From contig CM029384.1 in the NCBI GenBank assembly GCA_017165825.1, forward strand, positions 14,044,215 through 14,108,214: a stretch of DNA of 64,000 bases. Direction: 5' to 3'. The translations under genes and the position numbers were made by a program. The notes beneath the pieces are model-generated. The model ran no database searches. It was not told where the DNA came from and saw only the letters and a program-made list of their open reading frames with translations. This document shows, in pieces, positions 1 to 11,695 of the stretch (its first letter is position 1; the number at the start of each line of letters is the position of its first letter). Origin of the DNA: Hepsetus odoe (taxonomy: Eukaryota; Chordata; Actinopteri; Characiformes; Hepsetidae).

Positions 1-441
1 TGATCCGCATATGAGCCATATGAGATTCAGCACAAGGGCCAGTAGGACTGTTTTAGTTTAATCACACTATGTCAAATGTCTCTGTCAGCAGTACTGATTT
101 AGGACTGGTTTTGGCCTATGTCCGACTGATCAAGATGAGCACAATCCGAAAGAGGACATTGTCACAGAATGGCATCATTAATAGAAAGGTAAAGTGATGT
201 ATGTGATGCGAGTTGGAAATGAAGAAAGAGGAAGCAGAAGAAACAAACTTTTTTTTGTCTGTACTTAACGCAATGAGCTCATTCCATTTTGCTAATTCTG
301 CAACATACTGCCCTCTTCCTCCTGAGCTCAAAATAATCACTGACCTAATATGTTCTCATTTTCTCATTGTCTCTGCTATTACGTTATCTCTCCCACAAGC
401 AAACATAGTGCAGCAGAGCCTTGGTGGTAGTATCCCATCTT

Positions 442-445
<4 letters not shown>

Positions 446-492
<47 letters not shown>
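446..492. repeat. (CA)n microsatellite
   Basis: Uninterrupted run of about 23 AC/CA units. The His-Thr reading frames over it are artefacts. Confidence 0.95.
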
Positions 493-493
<1 letters not shown>

Positions 494-584
494 TGCAGAG
501 GCTATAGTCTAATAAACCCTAACCCTATGCAATGAACAAATAGAGATGACAGACAGGGCTTGAATTCAAATCTAAAATCCATTT

Positions 585-830
585 GTGGGTTTCTTCCCGC
601 AGTCCATAAAAATGCCTGTCATGTAAATTGGAGATGCTACATTGCCTGCTAGCTGTGTGTATTTTTGGTCTTGTGTCTGCCCTGCAATGGACTGGTGACC
701 TATCTGGGGTGTTTCTCTGCTTTTTGCCCTATGTGTGCTAGGATAGACTCTAGCACCATCCTCTACCCTACTCAGTATAAACATTCGAGATAACGATTGA
801 ATATGAACAAATTGCTCCACAGTTTCTGGA
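585..830 (+). repeat. fish LINE/SINE 3'-tail-like repeat, 5'-truncated
   Basis: It contains, in order, a degraded 'cccgcagtccataaaaatgc' block, an 'aaattggagatgct' block, 'ctgccctgcaatggactggtgacc' (in part) and a 'ggatagactctagcacc' block. The same modules occur in reverse at 20365-20605, in part at 24545-24620, and in the tail of the SINE at 20914-21159. I know these modules as a very common teleost repeat tail; the exact family is uncertain. Confidence 0.55.
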
Positions 831-949
831 AGCATTTTGAAATTTGTTTTAAAATCAGATTGAAATATACCATTTATGTGTATTCTGACTGTATGTCATA
901 ATTTTAGTACTGAAGTTTAAAGCATCAGGTTTTATTGGTAATGACTTGA

Positions 950-1515
950 GGTGAACTTTTCTTTTGGATGTTTCTGCCCATTCTTCTTGGCTGAACAGTG
1001 CAAACTCGATCAGGTTGAGTGGAGTGTCGACGGCATAATTTCTCCATGTATGCTGTATTTAATTCTGGTCTTGACTTTGACTCTGTGTGTTGGGAAATGT
1101 GGCCGAATAGTTCAGTCTTCTTTTCATCAAATCAGAGGATCTTCTTGTGGTCTGAGAGTCATTTAGGTGCTTTTTGCAAACTCTCATCATGTTATCATGT
1201 GCCTTTCTTTGAGGAATGAATTCGTCTGGCCAATCTACTGTAAAGGCCTGTTTAGTGCTGCACTGATGGTTGTTTTTATGCAAACTCTGGAACTCTGGAT
1301 CTCCTTCATACTGACCATTGGGTTCTTGGTTCCTTTGTTCCCGATTACTAAGTTTGTGTGGTGGTCAGATCAAGGAAAACCACTGGTGGTTCCAAATCTC
1401 TTACCTTTGAAAATGAGGAAAGCAACTGTGCTTTTGAGCACTTTCAATGCTTCGTGACTTTTCATGTAAATCAGTATCTCATGTATGTATGTGCACATCT
1501 GTATCTTAAGATAAT
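950..1515 (-). mobile_element. degraded Tc1/mariner transposon, transposase remnant
   Basis: The reverse strand resembles a widespread fish Tc1-like transposase gene. On the plus strand the recognisable blocks are 'cttcttttcatcaaatcaga', 'aggtgctttttgcaaactc', 'catgtgcctttctttgagg', 'actgaccattgggttcttgg' and 'ctggtggttccaaatctctt'. Large internal deletions and many stops leave no intact ORF. The terminal inverted repeats were not located. The family was assigned from remembered consensus structure, not a search. Confidence 0.6.
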
Positions 1516-1599
1516 CCTGTTTTGCAGGTCTGTGAACAATCTTTTCTGTGAAATAAACAATCAACTGTGATTTTGTGTTTATTTACGACTGCACAGTGA

Positions 1600-2799
1600 C
1601 CGCCATCGGTACTGTTAGCCAAGAGGGTGCAGTTGGAAATTGGGTTACTGTTGGAGGAAGGAGAAGAAGAAGAGGAGGAAGGCATGTCTGGTGGCAGGAG
1701 GAGAGAAGGAAGGGTAGTAGAGTGGAAGTAGAAACTTTGAGGGTAGAAACTTTAAATATTTGGCAGCATGGCTGGTAAAAGTAGAGAATTAGCTGATTTG
1801 ATGGAGAGAAGAAAGGCTGATATTTTGTGTGTGCAAGTGGTTAGATTGAAAGGCAGTTAGGTCAGTTGCGTTATTAAGAATCCTGGAGTGAGTTAGATGA
1901 AGTGATAGAGCGTGTACCCAGGGGAGAAAGAGTGGTGATTGGTATTGACTTTAACGGACGAAGGGAACAGATGTAATGAGGCAGTGATGGGTAGGTATGT
2001 TATCAAGGAGAAGAAGGCAGAAGGTCAAGTTGCAGATTTTGCTAAAAGGATGGAAATGGCTGTAGTTTATACTTATTTTAAGAAGAGGGAGGAGCACAGG
2101 GTGGCGTATAAGAGTGGAGGAAGATGCTCATAGGTGTATTATATCCTTTGCAGGAGGGTCAGTCTCAAGGATATTGGAGACTGCAAAGTAGTGACAGGGG
2201 AGAGTGTAGCTAAGCAACATAGGATGTTGGTCTGTAGGATGATCTTGGAGGTCAAAAAGAGGAGGAAAGTGAGGGCAGAGTCGTGGATCAAATGGTGGAA
2301 GCTGAAAATGGAGGACTGCAGGCAGGAGTTAACAAGTGCAATGGGAGGTAGTGAAGAGTTACCAGATTGCTGGGCAATTACTGAAATAAAAAAAGGGAGA
2401 CAACTAGAAAGGCACTAGATGTGACATCTGGAAAGAAGAAGGAGGATAAGGAAACCTGGTGGTGGAACCCAGATGTCCAAGAGTGTATACAGAAGAAGAG
2501 GCAAGTGAAGAAGAAGTGGGAAAGTCAGAGAGATGAAGAAATTAGAAAGGAGTACAAGAATATGAAGCGCAGGGCAAAGAAAGTAGTGGTGAAGGCTAAA
2601 GATAAGGTGTTTGGTGAATTGTATGAGGGATTGGACAGTAAGGAGGGAGAAAAGGACCTATACCAGTCAGCTAGACAGAAAGACAGAACTGGGAAAGATG
2701 TGCCGCAGGTCAGGGCGATTATGAATAGAAATGGAAACATATAAGTGAACAGAGCTTGTTGAACAAATGGAAAGAGTACTTTGAGGGGCTGATGAATGA

Positions 2800-2832
<33 letters not shown>

Positions 2833-3185
2833 ATAGATAATGTGAGGATTCTGAACCAGCAAATTAACAAGATAGAAAGAAGAGCAGCTATGAAGTGGAT
2901 GAAGAATGAAACGGCTGTTGGTGCAGATGTATATTAGTGGGACAGCTCAGGTTAAATGTTTAAGACACAAAGTTAGAGAAGCAAGATTGTGTTGGTTTGG
3001 ACATGTCCAGAGGAGAGATGAGGATTATATTGAGAAAAGGATGTTGAGGATGGAGCTGCCTGGCAAGATGAAAAGAGGAAGATCAAAGAGGAGGTTTATG
3101 GACGTGGTGAGAGAGAACATGCAGGTGGTTGGTTTGAAGCAGGAAGATGCAGAGGACTGGAAGAAATGAAGACAGTTAATCTGCT
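1600..3185 (+). mobile_element. degraded RTE-clade LINE, internally deleted
   Basis: Fragmented reading frames follow the order of an RTE/BovB-like protein. Remains of the apurinic endonuclease come first (a 'LADLMERRKADILCVQ'-like start near 1788, then 'DFAKRMEMAVVYTYFKK' near 2034 and a 'CRRVSLKD' block near 2150). A basic linker rich in KKK/KEYKNMKRRAKK follows (2421-2744). Then the sequence jumps over the whole RT core to the C-terminal 'WFGHVQRRDEDYIEKRMLRM' and 'RRFMDVVRENMQVVGLKQED' region (2990-3169). Many frameshifts and stops are present, and a (GA)n tract at 2800-2832 lies at the deletion junction. The same family recurs at 4729-5303, 18855-18965, 45040-45285 and 46436-47215. Confidence 0.75.
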
Positions 3186-4712
3186 TCTATTAATTTAACT
3201 GCAAACTGTATCTACATTAGCATAATAGTTTCAGCACTGAAGGAGCAACATTTGTACTCCAAACATGTCAAGTCATGTCAAGGATGTTTTATTGTCATTT
3301 CAACCTTGTACTCAATACACAGTGGAAAAAAAAAATAAAACCTGCTTTCCTCCAGGACCATGGTGCTACACAGAAGACAACGTAAGACTTCACAAGTGCA
3401 AGCAGTATAACACTATGCTAAAGATAAAAAGAAATGTGTAAATTTTATTTTTTTTTTTTGCTAAAATATTCCTTCTGCAACAATGTTGCCTGTTAACCTG
3501 CATTTGTGTTTGATTTCATTGCTTTCTTATGAATTTAATTTCATTATTTTTCAAGCTGCTTTAAATATAAACTGACTATAATTTTGAAAATATGCATTGA
3601 TACAAAAGCTCCACCTCACCTGGTTAGTCCTACTTTGCCTAAAAAACGTTTGAGTCTAGCCAAACGTGTGCAAATTCATTTAATTCCCCTATTTCAGCCA
3701 CACTCATTGCTAACACATGCAGGAAATGAGTCAAAGACTAAATCTGACCTCTTAACTCATAGTTTTGCTACTGCAGACATTTGTCTTACTTCTGATATAT
3801 TTTTCCATGCGATTTCTGATGGAATTAACTGCGGTCTTCCGCACTGTTTAATCCAAATCTTGATCACCTCTTGTGAAATGTCATCTCTCTCTCTAGTCTC
3901 ATGGGATACCAGGCATCCGGTTTACAAAGTACCACATAAACAATTCTCTTGCATTGTAATGTCCTGAAAGCTTGCTAGAGGTGTGTGAATGTGCTAAGTA
4001 ACTGTTGCTGGGCTACAAATAGCCCATCGATATTTAGGTGAAGGTGTTAGGAAAAGGTCAGTAACAGCCTTAATACGGTTTATACCCAGAGCATACTCTA
4101 AGCATGGAGGGTCTCTAGTCTGGCTATGAGGCCTTGCAAAAATTAAGCAACGTTGGTTTTAGATGCCAGTCTTGCAGTGAAGCGAAGTGTCAATAAATGC
4201 AGCTAAAGCTCCATAAAACATGCTCACCCACATCAGAGGAGCATACACTTTGTCTGCACATGCAATTTGATCATAAAAGCCAGAGAACTGAGTGTCTCTT
4301 TTTATGACACTGCTTGATCTTGTACGACAAAGGTGCGGAAGGCCCTCGCTACACTTCCTTACTCAGCCTCAGAACAGTTCAGAGTCTCATGGAGACAACC
4401 CTGTTGCTCTTATCTCTCTGGTGCTCATAAATCTAGATATACCTAATCACTATTCACCACGCCATATTTTCAGTGGAAGTCAGCCTTGCCTAATAGCTTT
4501 GATATTCTGAAGCCAAATCTCAGTCTACCCTTATGGCTCACAGTTCCAGGGTATGCATTTTTATTAGCCCTAATTGAGCTGAGTCAACTCTCGAAGAGCT
4601 TGATGATTAGCTGATAAGCTGAGTCAGATCTGCTCCAGCAGGGAAACGTGCCGTACACGGATTTCACAGGAATGGAGCTGAGAACTAATGACCTGTCGCT
4701 TTCACGTCACAG
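3186..4712. other. intergenic, no gene seen
   Basis: AT-rich sequence without a supportable ORF. About 3265-3420 resembles a dispersed fish repeat ('gttttattgtcatttcaacc' and 'tcctccaggaccatggtgc'), family uncertain. The 127-residue open frame at 3584-3967 has no recognisable domain and no splice support. Confidence 0.5.
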
Positions 4713-4728
4713 AGTTCTCAGCTCTTTT

Positions 4729-5303
4729 ACTTCTTCTTCTTTTTCTTTCGGCTGCTCCCGTTTAGGGGTCGCCACAGCGGATCAACTGTCTCCATTTCTT
4801 CCTGTCTTTTGCATCTTCCTGCTTCAAACCGACCACCTGCATGTCCTCTCTCACCACATCCATAAACCTCCTCTTTGGTCTTCCTCTTCTCCTCTTTCCT
4901 GGCAGCTCCATCTTCAACATCCTCCTTCCAATATAATCCTCGTCTCTCCCCTGCACATGTCCAAACCAACGCATCCTTGCTTCTCTAACTTTGTCTCCAA
5001 GACGTCTAACCTGAGCTGTCCCTCTAATATACTCATTTCTAATCCTGTCCATCCTCGTCACACCCAACGAAAATCTCAGCATCTTTAACTCTGACACCTC
5101 CAGCTCCGCCTCCTGCCTTTTCGTCAGTGCCACCGTCTCCAACCCATACAACATAGCTGGTCTCACTACTGTCCTGTAAACCTTCCCTTTTACTCTAGCT
5201 GGTACGCGTCTGTCACAAATCACTCCAGCCACTCTTCTCCACCCATTCCAACCAGCCTGCACTCTCTTCTTCACCTCTCTTCCACACTCGCCATTACACT
5301 GAA
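4729..5303 (-). mobile_element. 5'-truncated RTE-clade LINE with 16-bp target-site duplication
   Basis: The reverse strand encodes the end of an RTE reverse transcriptase polyprotein without interruption from 5274 to 4762. It includes 'VKKRVQAGWNGWRRVAGVIC', 'RVPARVKGKVYRTVVRP', 'AMLYGLETVALTKRQ', 'RWFGHVQGRDEDYIGRRML' and the terminal 'WRQLIRCGDP'. After the stop comes a short 3' UTR ending in a GAA-rich tail (CTT-rich on the plus strand, 4729-4745). The insertion is flanked by AGTTCTCAGCTCTTTT at 4713-4728 and again at 5304-5319, so it is a typical 5'-truncated target-primed insertion. Confidence 0.9.
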
Positions 5304-5319
5304 AGTTCTCAGCTCTTTT

Positions 5320-5780
5320 TAAAAACCTAAAGAACTCGATCCTGAGCCAGTGGCCGGAGGGATGGGGAAAGCAAGACGACTGGATTGATGTTCTAAGTCT
5401 GACAGACTAATGTACCCCAGGTCTAATCACCTTGCCTCAGTACAACCCCAGTGTTTATCTGCTAGGCCCAGCAGAACGGCCTCAAACGCAGCTGCGCTGA
5501 AGAGCTCCGTCAGGCCCCATGTAAACCTCAGGAGGCACATTCTGAGTTACTATGTATATCTGGCAAATTATACTCCTGTCATGACACCTGGGGTATTCCA
5601 TTAAGCAGGATTTCTCAGTTAAGCCTGACAAGTTAAGCCCTGAGTCAAGCCTGCCCAATAGGAAAAGACTAAACGAAAGCGAAGGTTATGTGGCTGATCA
5701 AAATTCCAACTTTGTGAAATGCCCCTGAGTTCGACAGTAATGTAAACCGGAAGGTAGGCTGACAGGAAGCTCTACGCTCC
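5320..5780. other. intergenic; possible small MITE
   Basis: About 5588-5727 begins 'ggggtattccattaag' and ends with the imperfect inverse 'ctttgtgaaatgcccc', which suggests a small terminal-inverted-repeat element. No clear target-site duplication was found. Nothing else is recognisable. Confidence 0.3.
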
Positions 5781-6150
5781 TGAGATTAGATGTTTGTCTT
5801 GTAAACTGAGGTGTGAACAAACTGGGCGGCTTCACTTCCACTCGCCTGGTCCTCCGAGGAGAGAATTGAGCGCGGCCTCTCTCTTTCTCTCTCTCCCTCT
5901 ATCTCCCTCTCTCTCTCTCTCTATCTCTCTCCCCCCCCCCCCCCCCTCTCTCTTTCAATGTGGAGTTGTCCTTATTTGGCTCCAGGGAGAGCAGGTCGTG
6001 TGAAGGAGGCGCGCGGGGGGAGTTTCCTCCTGACTGTGACTCACCGCTCCTCTGACTCACAGGCACGCTAACAAAAACAGTTTGTGTCGCCATAGAGACG
6101 GAGGAGCCCCGCCCTCTCTCTCTCTCGATCTCTTGCAGGCCTACAAGCAC
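5780..6150. promoter_or_regulatory. GC-rich, CpG-containing promoter-like patch with (CT)n tract
   Basis: This stretch is clearly more GC- and CpG-rich than its surroundings. It holds a (CT)n/poly-C tract (5878-5957), CGCG-containing segments (5869-5876, 6009-6020) and two TGACTCA (AP-1-type) heptamers near 6038 and 6053. No exon or start site can be shown. It could be an unmethylated regulatory island or only a low-complexity GC patch. Confidence 0.25.
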
Positions 6151-8655
6151 ATTTAGTGTTTGTTTTCCTGTTTTTGGTGCATCTTTACATTCACTCTTAC
6201 ATCTGACCAGATCTAAACTTTAGAATTTTCACACATTTCATTTATCTTATCATTTTTTTCAGTGAACATCTATTTAGGGTGCTCTAATGCGAAATGGCTC
6301 CTCCTTAAGAAACGCTTCAGTTTTTGGTGGTGGAGGTGTTATTTCCACAATGCAAATATAGACTCCAGGGTCTAATGCTGACAGATGTCAAAACGAAAGG
6401 TTTTGTCTTGTGCACAGGATTGTGCATCCCCATCCTGTTTGAAAAATATTTTTTCACATAACCTTATGGGCAGTGTTGTAAATTCAGGCTTCAGGTAGTC
6501 TCTTTACCTTTACTCTTTACCTGTTTCGTGCAACAGTGCTGTGTGGGACAGCATTCGACGCACTGAGTGCTGCTGAGGTTTGCTTGTGTTTTGAGTGTGA
6601 TGGCCATCTGGAAAATGCACTGCAGCCTTCAGAATAACAGGCAAGTTCACACGCAGTCCTTGCAGAGCGTCTCTTGAAAGAAAAAAAGGAAGCAGGGTAA
6701 GGAAAAAATGCTCATAAATGATAATGAAGAAAACTACTGCATACTTTTCTCCAGTGTCTGTTTCGCTCCACTCAGAACAGGCGGTTAGTTGAGTTGGGAC
6801 ATCGAGTTCAGTCGCCCCCGGCCCTCTAATACGTTCCTGTGCAACGTTACATTCCCAAACAAGTTCAACAGTAAACAGCTCCACGTCCTCCACAGAGCTG
6901 GAGCCCAGCTGACAAATGCTTGATGCATGTAGGAATCAGAGCTAAAATACGAGCGTCTAGTCTACAGTGCACTGCACGCACGACAAGCTGCACGAAGCAT
7001 CTAATGAAAAACACAGCAAGAATACTCTGCTTTTGTTATTTGCATTTTATTTTTATGCCCTTCTGTTTGCCCATAATAATAGCCCATAATCTGCATTGTT
7101 TCTAGTGTTGTACAATCACTTCCCTTAAGGTCCCCACTTGTTCATTTGTGATCAAGGATCAAAAGTAGTAATTCTTTCTTTTTTATTCATTCAAAATACC
7201 TTTATCCATCCAGGCAGTCAGTTCCAATGTGAATGAGTGGAGTAAACGGTCTGAAGACTGAATAAGTTTCACATGTTCTTTTTCATGTCCCAGTTCATGA
7301 GGTGTGTCCCACAGTCTCACAGTTTTGTCCCACAGTTGTTGCTGTACGTTCCCTAAAACTCTTTAATATTGCTTACGTGGCATAAGGGTTACTGCATGGA
7401 CGGCAACCAACATTTACGACATTACACCTTATGACAAATGAAATCTTTGCAAAAAGATAATAATGTGGTAATAATTATAGAATGCAATTATTTGCCAGGT
7501 AGAGCTCCCAAAAATGCTCAAATAATGAAAAACAGAGGGGTGGATGAATTAAATAAAATTCTAATTTTATAAACATTAAACCAAGTAACAAGTATCCTGC
7601 AGGCTGAATTGTATGACCCAGTTTGCTGTATTCAGCTTATAGTCACTTAAATACAGAAAATGAAATTGCCACCTCCCTTTTATGTTATGAGTATCACCAC
7701 GTTATGAACCTTTGATAGGAATCAGAGTATCAGAGTATGCAGAACATGCCAAGTCAACATAATGGCACATAATACCAGGTTTTGGTTTTAGTTTCTGGCA
7801 GAAAAGTAAGCATTTGCTCATTCCTGAAAACCTATAATATAATATAATATATTCCAGAACATCTGTCTGACATGAATTTATATTTTACAAAAAATTAAGT
7901 ACATAAAATTGAATTAAAAATATGTCAATATGTGTCAGTTGACTAAAGGAAAAAAAATTCAGATCATGCGATGGCTTGTGGCCACACAGCTACAAATGTG
8001 GCAACCCTTACCATTATCGCACCATTACGCTTCAGTTCTTATTTGCACATGAATGTCATATATTTTTTCCTTTATACAATATATTCAGCTATTTATCATT
8101 TACTGAAGGTACATATGCTCTATTCATTGCATCCATTTAGCTTTGTATGTAACTTTTGCATATTCACATTATGTTAAATGGAATCAAGTTGCATTAACTG
8201 GTTCACTTCTTCACTAACCCCTACATAGACTGATCTGTTTAGAGCACTACCTGGGGTATAAGTGAGGGAACCAATAAACACGTCATCCTAATCTATAGTA
8301 GCATGAATAAGCATCAATCATCAGCAATGTGGATCACTGCTCATAGGTAGTGTGCATCAGTTCCCTACCATCCCTACCTATGGTGCACTATGGTTAGCAA
8401 TATAGTGCAATATATAGGGAATTTGAATTGTCCCCTGAGAATTGGGACAACAAAGTGGCTGATACACTAAGTAGAACGCTAAATATTAAGTTGGGTGCAA
8501 ATTTAGGCACATGCTAGATATTGGAAGTGCTGAACAAAGTGTGCAAGTCATGGGGAGAAACTGGGTGGTTTATCTTAGATACAGATTCAAGCGTGGTATT
8601 TGGCTACTTCAAAAGCTGTTTCTTTGGTAGTTATTTGTGAAATAATTTGTGAATC
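6151..8655. other. intergenic, no gene seen
   Basis: AT-rich non-coding sequence. Short ORFs such as 6510-6893 (minus) lack recognisable domains and are treated as chance. A short 'taatataatata' run lies near 7835-7851. Confidence 0.5.
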
Positions 8656-8659
8656 TGTC

Positions 8660-8815
8660 ATTGTGAAACACGGCGCAGCACACAGTCAAGCAACGAAAAG
8701 CTTCCTCTACTTTTCACCCACACACACGCACAGCACTGATCAGCTATTACAGTGATGGGGATGGTACCTTGCTCAAGGGTACCTCAGGGCAACCTATTGG
8801 CCTGGGATTCAGACT
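8660..8815 (-). repeat. tRNA-derived SINE (family S1), 5'-truncated
   Basis: Read in reverse it has the body module 'aggtacccttgagcaaggta', the 'gtgtgtgtgggtga' module and the 'ttcacaatgaca' 3' tail shared by copies at 19024, 24093, 29647, 34914, 42237, 43707 and 44069. The tRNA-like promoter head is missing or decayed. Confidence 0.75.
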
Positions 8816-8933
8816 TAGTCCTTAAATACTAGGCGATCTCTCTTAGTTGTAGTTTTATGTTCCCTCCTTTTGTGTCAAATAATCTGATCAGCCATTGTAT
8901 ATTTTCCCATTTGTTCTATGCGTCAGTTTAGGT

Positions 8934-9214
8934 CAGGGATCACCAACATGGTGCCCACGGGCACCAGGGTGCCCCCAGGTTCCACATGAGCTGCTCTAAA
9001 AATTGCACAACTCACCAGTGAACAGCATCTAAAATTTTATTTTATCCTGTTGCTATTTTTCTTTAATCATATTTGCACATTTATATAGATATAGATATGA
9101 AAAAAAAGCATTTAAAAGCACAACATTTAGGTGTATAATAAATTTAGGTGACTGGTAGGCCTCCATGGCTCAGTACCCGTGAAGGCTCAGTTTCCGAAAG
9201 GTTGGTGACCCCTG
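8934..9214. mobile_element. hAT-type MITE with 8-bp TSD
   Basis: Terminal inverted repeats CAGGGATCACCAAC (8934) and GTTGGTGACCCCTG (ending 9214) enclose 281 bp of AT-rich non-coding sequence. They are flanked by a perfect direct repeat GTTTAGGT at 8926-8933 and 9215-9222. An 8-bp duplication and CAGGG-type ends are typical of the hAT superfamily. There is no transposase, so the element is non-autonomous. Confidence 0.92.
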
Positions 9215-9222
9215 GTTTAGGT

Positions 9223-10549
9223 CTTAATTCTGTTTGATGAGTTTATCTGTTATGTTGCTTTGTGCTGCCTGAGTTCAGTTCTATTTTCTTTAGCACTTTT
9301 TTGGGCCCAGATTTTAGTGTTTGTTTTTGTAATCTTACTTTCACTTTGGGGCAAATAAAATGTTTATTTTCAGAACTTTAGTTTTAGGGGGGTTAATAGA
9401 CATGATTGCAAGTTAGCAAACCTGTTGTTTTTCCTTTTTGTTTAAACATGACATTGTGATCAGATCTGCAGTTTCTCCTAAAAGGCTTAAGATTAATGCG
9501 ATATTTCAGTGGAAATAAAAATACTCCATGTTTTTCCCTGTTTTAAGATGTAATCCAGCAGTGAAAACATGCCATGTCCTGCAATTAGCACCGTTTTAAA
9601 GGCCTTTGTGTTGTTATTTAAATGCACTTGCGTATGTGGCTGTACATGAACATCTGAATGGGCTCTTTTAAACAAGAAATTACTTTCCAAAAAGACAAAA
9701 GAAAAAAGCCACTTTTGATCTAAATCTTTTTGGAGTTAAGAACAAATCAAAATCCTGCTTAGGCTTTACTTAAATATGCCACATAAAACTGCACGTAAAC
9801 ATCATGTACTACTTACAACTGTAAGTATTCCTTAGGAAGGCTACTTAAAAATTTCATTATATTACATAATCTACTTGATTTCATTAAATAGGACCTAAAT
9901 ACGCCACTTAGTGCTATTTATGTACAATATTTTAAGCATCATTTAAATGAATGCTCATCATTGTCTCTGCCTCGTATGTAATAGTTGATGATGGCATCTA
10001 CTAAAAATGTGTTTCGAGTCATTAACAACACAATATAGTTTCCAGTGAGAGTGTGATGACATTTTATGATGTAATTATAGAGGAAATACATTACCACTGC
10101 TTGCCATCTATATTAGTCTGACAGTTAAAGTGCAAAAGGATTATAGGACACCAAACCGGTCTTGGCTAACTGAAGTAATTTGATTTAAAATTAGATTAAC
10201 AGATAATTTGCTGGGAGAGCTGGGAAACAATACCATGAAATTGGCCACGATGTTCACTGTGGTTCATTCAGTAATCCATAATCTCAGGTTATTGTTGAGC
10301 ATGTGACCTCAGTTTTACACGTGCATACCTGGCCTCTTACGTAAGTATAAAGCTTTGTAGTGTCGGTTGTCATGGACACTGTTCCGTGGGTGAGTGATAT
10401 TGCATCAGAGCTTGAACTGGGTGACATTGAGGAAAGGCCTTATCACAGTTTTTCAGGATGGCTGGTAAATAAAGGTGGAGAGTAACAAATCACTTTGCTC
10501 AAGCAGCACTATTAAGTATTTTAAGGCAGTAGCATTAAATGGCATGTGT
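9223..10549. other. intergenic, no gene seen
   Basis: AT-rich unique-looking sequence. No supportable ORF, RNA gene or recognised repeat. Confidence 0.5.
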
Positions 10550-10693
10550 TAAATGGTGGCCTAGTGGTTTGGTACCTGATCCCACAATCCCACAATGTTT
10601 GAGTACCCTTGATCACGATGCCATCCCCCAGTGCTGCTCCATACTGAATGTGTATGGGGGTAAAAGCATTTATGTTGTGTGCTATGGTGTGTT
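10550..10693 (+). repeat. SINE S1, 5' part, split by a Tc1 insertion
   Basis: A-box-like 'tggcctagtggttt' near 10556, a decayed middle and the 'gtgtatggggg' module are followed by the Tc1 element that starts at 10696. The missing SINE tail ('acaatgacaatag...ctttcac') resumes just past the Tc1 at about 11670-11693, so the two pieces are one SINE. Confidence 0.75.
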
Positions 10694-10695
10694 TA

Positions 10696-11668
10696 CAGTC
10701 GTGGCCAAATGTTTTGAGAATGACACAAATATTAATTTTCATGAAGTTTGCTGCCTCAGTTTTCATGATGGCAATTGACATCATGAATTGTAATCCAGAA
10801 TGTTATGAACAGTAATCAGATGAACTGGAGTTATTAGCAAAGTCTCTCTTTGCCATGAAAATGAACTTGATCCTAAAAATCCCATTTTACAGTCCTGCCA
10901 CAAAAGGACCTGCTGAAACCATTTCAGTGATCTTCCTGTTAAGTACTGAGGAGGACTGAGTTCGATTAGCAGACTGGATGCTTTAAAAGGAGGAAGAAGC
11001 TTGAAATCATTGTTCTTCCTCTGTTAACCATTGATACCTGCAAAGAAACACGTGTCGTGATCATTGCTTTGCACAAAAAGGGCTTCACAGGCAAGAATAT
11101 TACTGCTGGAAAGATTCCACCTAAATCAACCATTTATCAGATCATCAAGAACTTCAAGGGAGGTTCAATTGTGAAGAAGGCTTCAAGGCATGCAAGAAAG
11201 TTCAGCAAACACCAGGACCATCTCTAAAAGTTGATTCAGCTGTGGGGTCGGGGTAGCATCAGTGCAAGAAGCGTGTTCAGGAAAGGCAGCAGGCAGGTGA
11301 AGACTTTTGGAGGATTGCCTGGTGGCACAAAGGACATTAATGAAACCACTTCTCTCCAAGAAAAACATCAGGGACAGACTGATATTCTGCAAAAGGTACA
11401 GGGATTGCACTGCTGAGGACTGGGGTAAAGTCATTTTCTCTGATGAATGCCCTTTCTGATTCTGGGGCATCCAGGAAAAAGATTGTGTGGAGAAGAAAAG
11501 GTGGGCACAACCATCACTCCTGTGTCAGAAGTTGATTGACAGCATATGCCAGGGTGAATTGCAGAGGTCAGCATAGAAACATCTAATAAACAGATCCAAC
11601 AACACTGAAGCAGAAAACTTTGTGAAAACCAATACTTGTGTCACTCTCAAAACTATGGGTCACAACTG
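10696..11668 (+). mobile_element. degraded Tc1-like transposon inserted in a SINE
   Basis: The ends are inverted: it starts 'cagtcgtggccaaatg' and ends 'tgggtcacaactg', flanked by TA on both sides (10694-10695, 11669-11670). The plus strand holds a broken transposase. The N-terminal helix-turn-helix region runs about 11040-11226 ('LHKKGFTGKNITAGK', 'STIYQIIKNFKGGSIVKKA'). Next comes a middle part at 11231-11416 ('IQLWGRGSISARSVFRK', 'KTFGGLPGG'). The catalytic domain after 'FSDECPF' (about 11440) is truncated. At 973 bp it is shorter than the usual 1.5-1.6 kb of a complete Tc1, so it is internally deleted and inactive. Confidence 0.88.
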
Positions 11669-11695
11669 TACAATGACAATAGTCTCTTTCACGTC
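11669..11695 (+). repeat. SINE S1 3' end, continuation across Tc1
   Basis: 'caatgacaatagtctctttc' matches the S1 tail and continues the SINE broken at 10693. Confidence 0.7.

Noticed and set aside
3584..3967. 127-residue plus-strand ORF in intergenic DNA
   Set aside because: No recognisable domain and no nearby splice or promoter signals; AT-rich chance frame.
6510..6893. 127-residue minus-strand ORF
   Set aside because: No homology recognised. The hydrophobic middle looks like chance AT-rich sequence.
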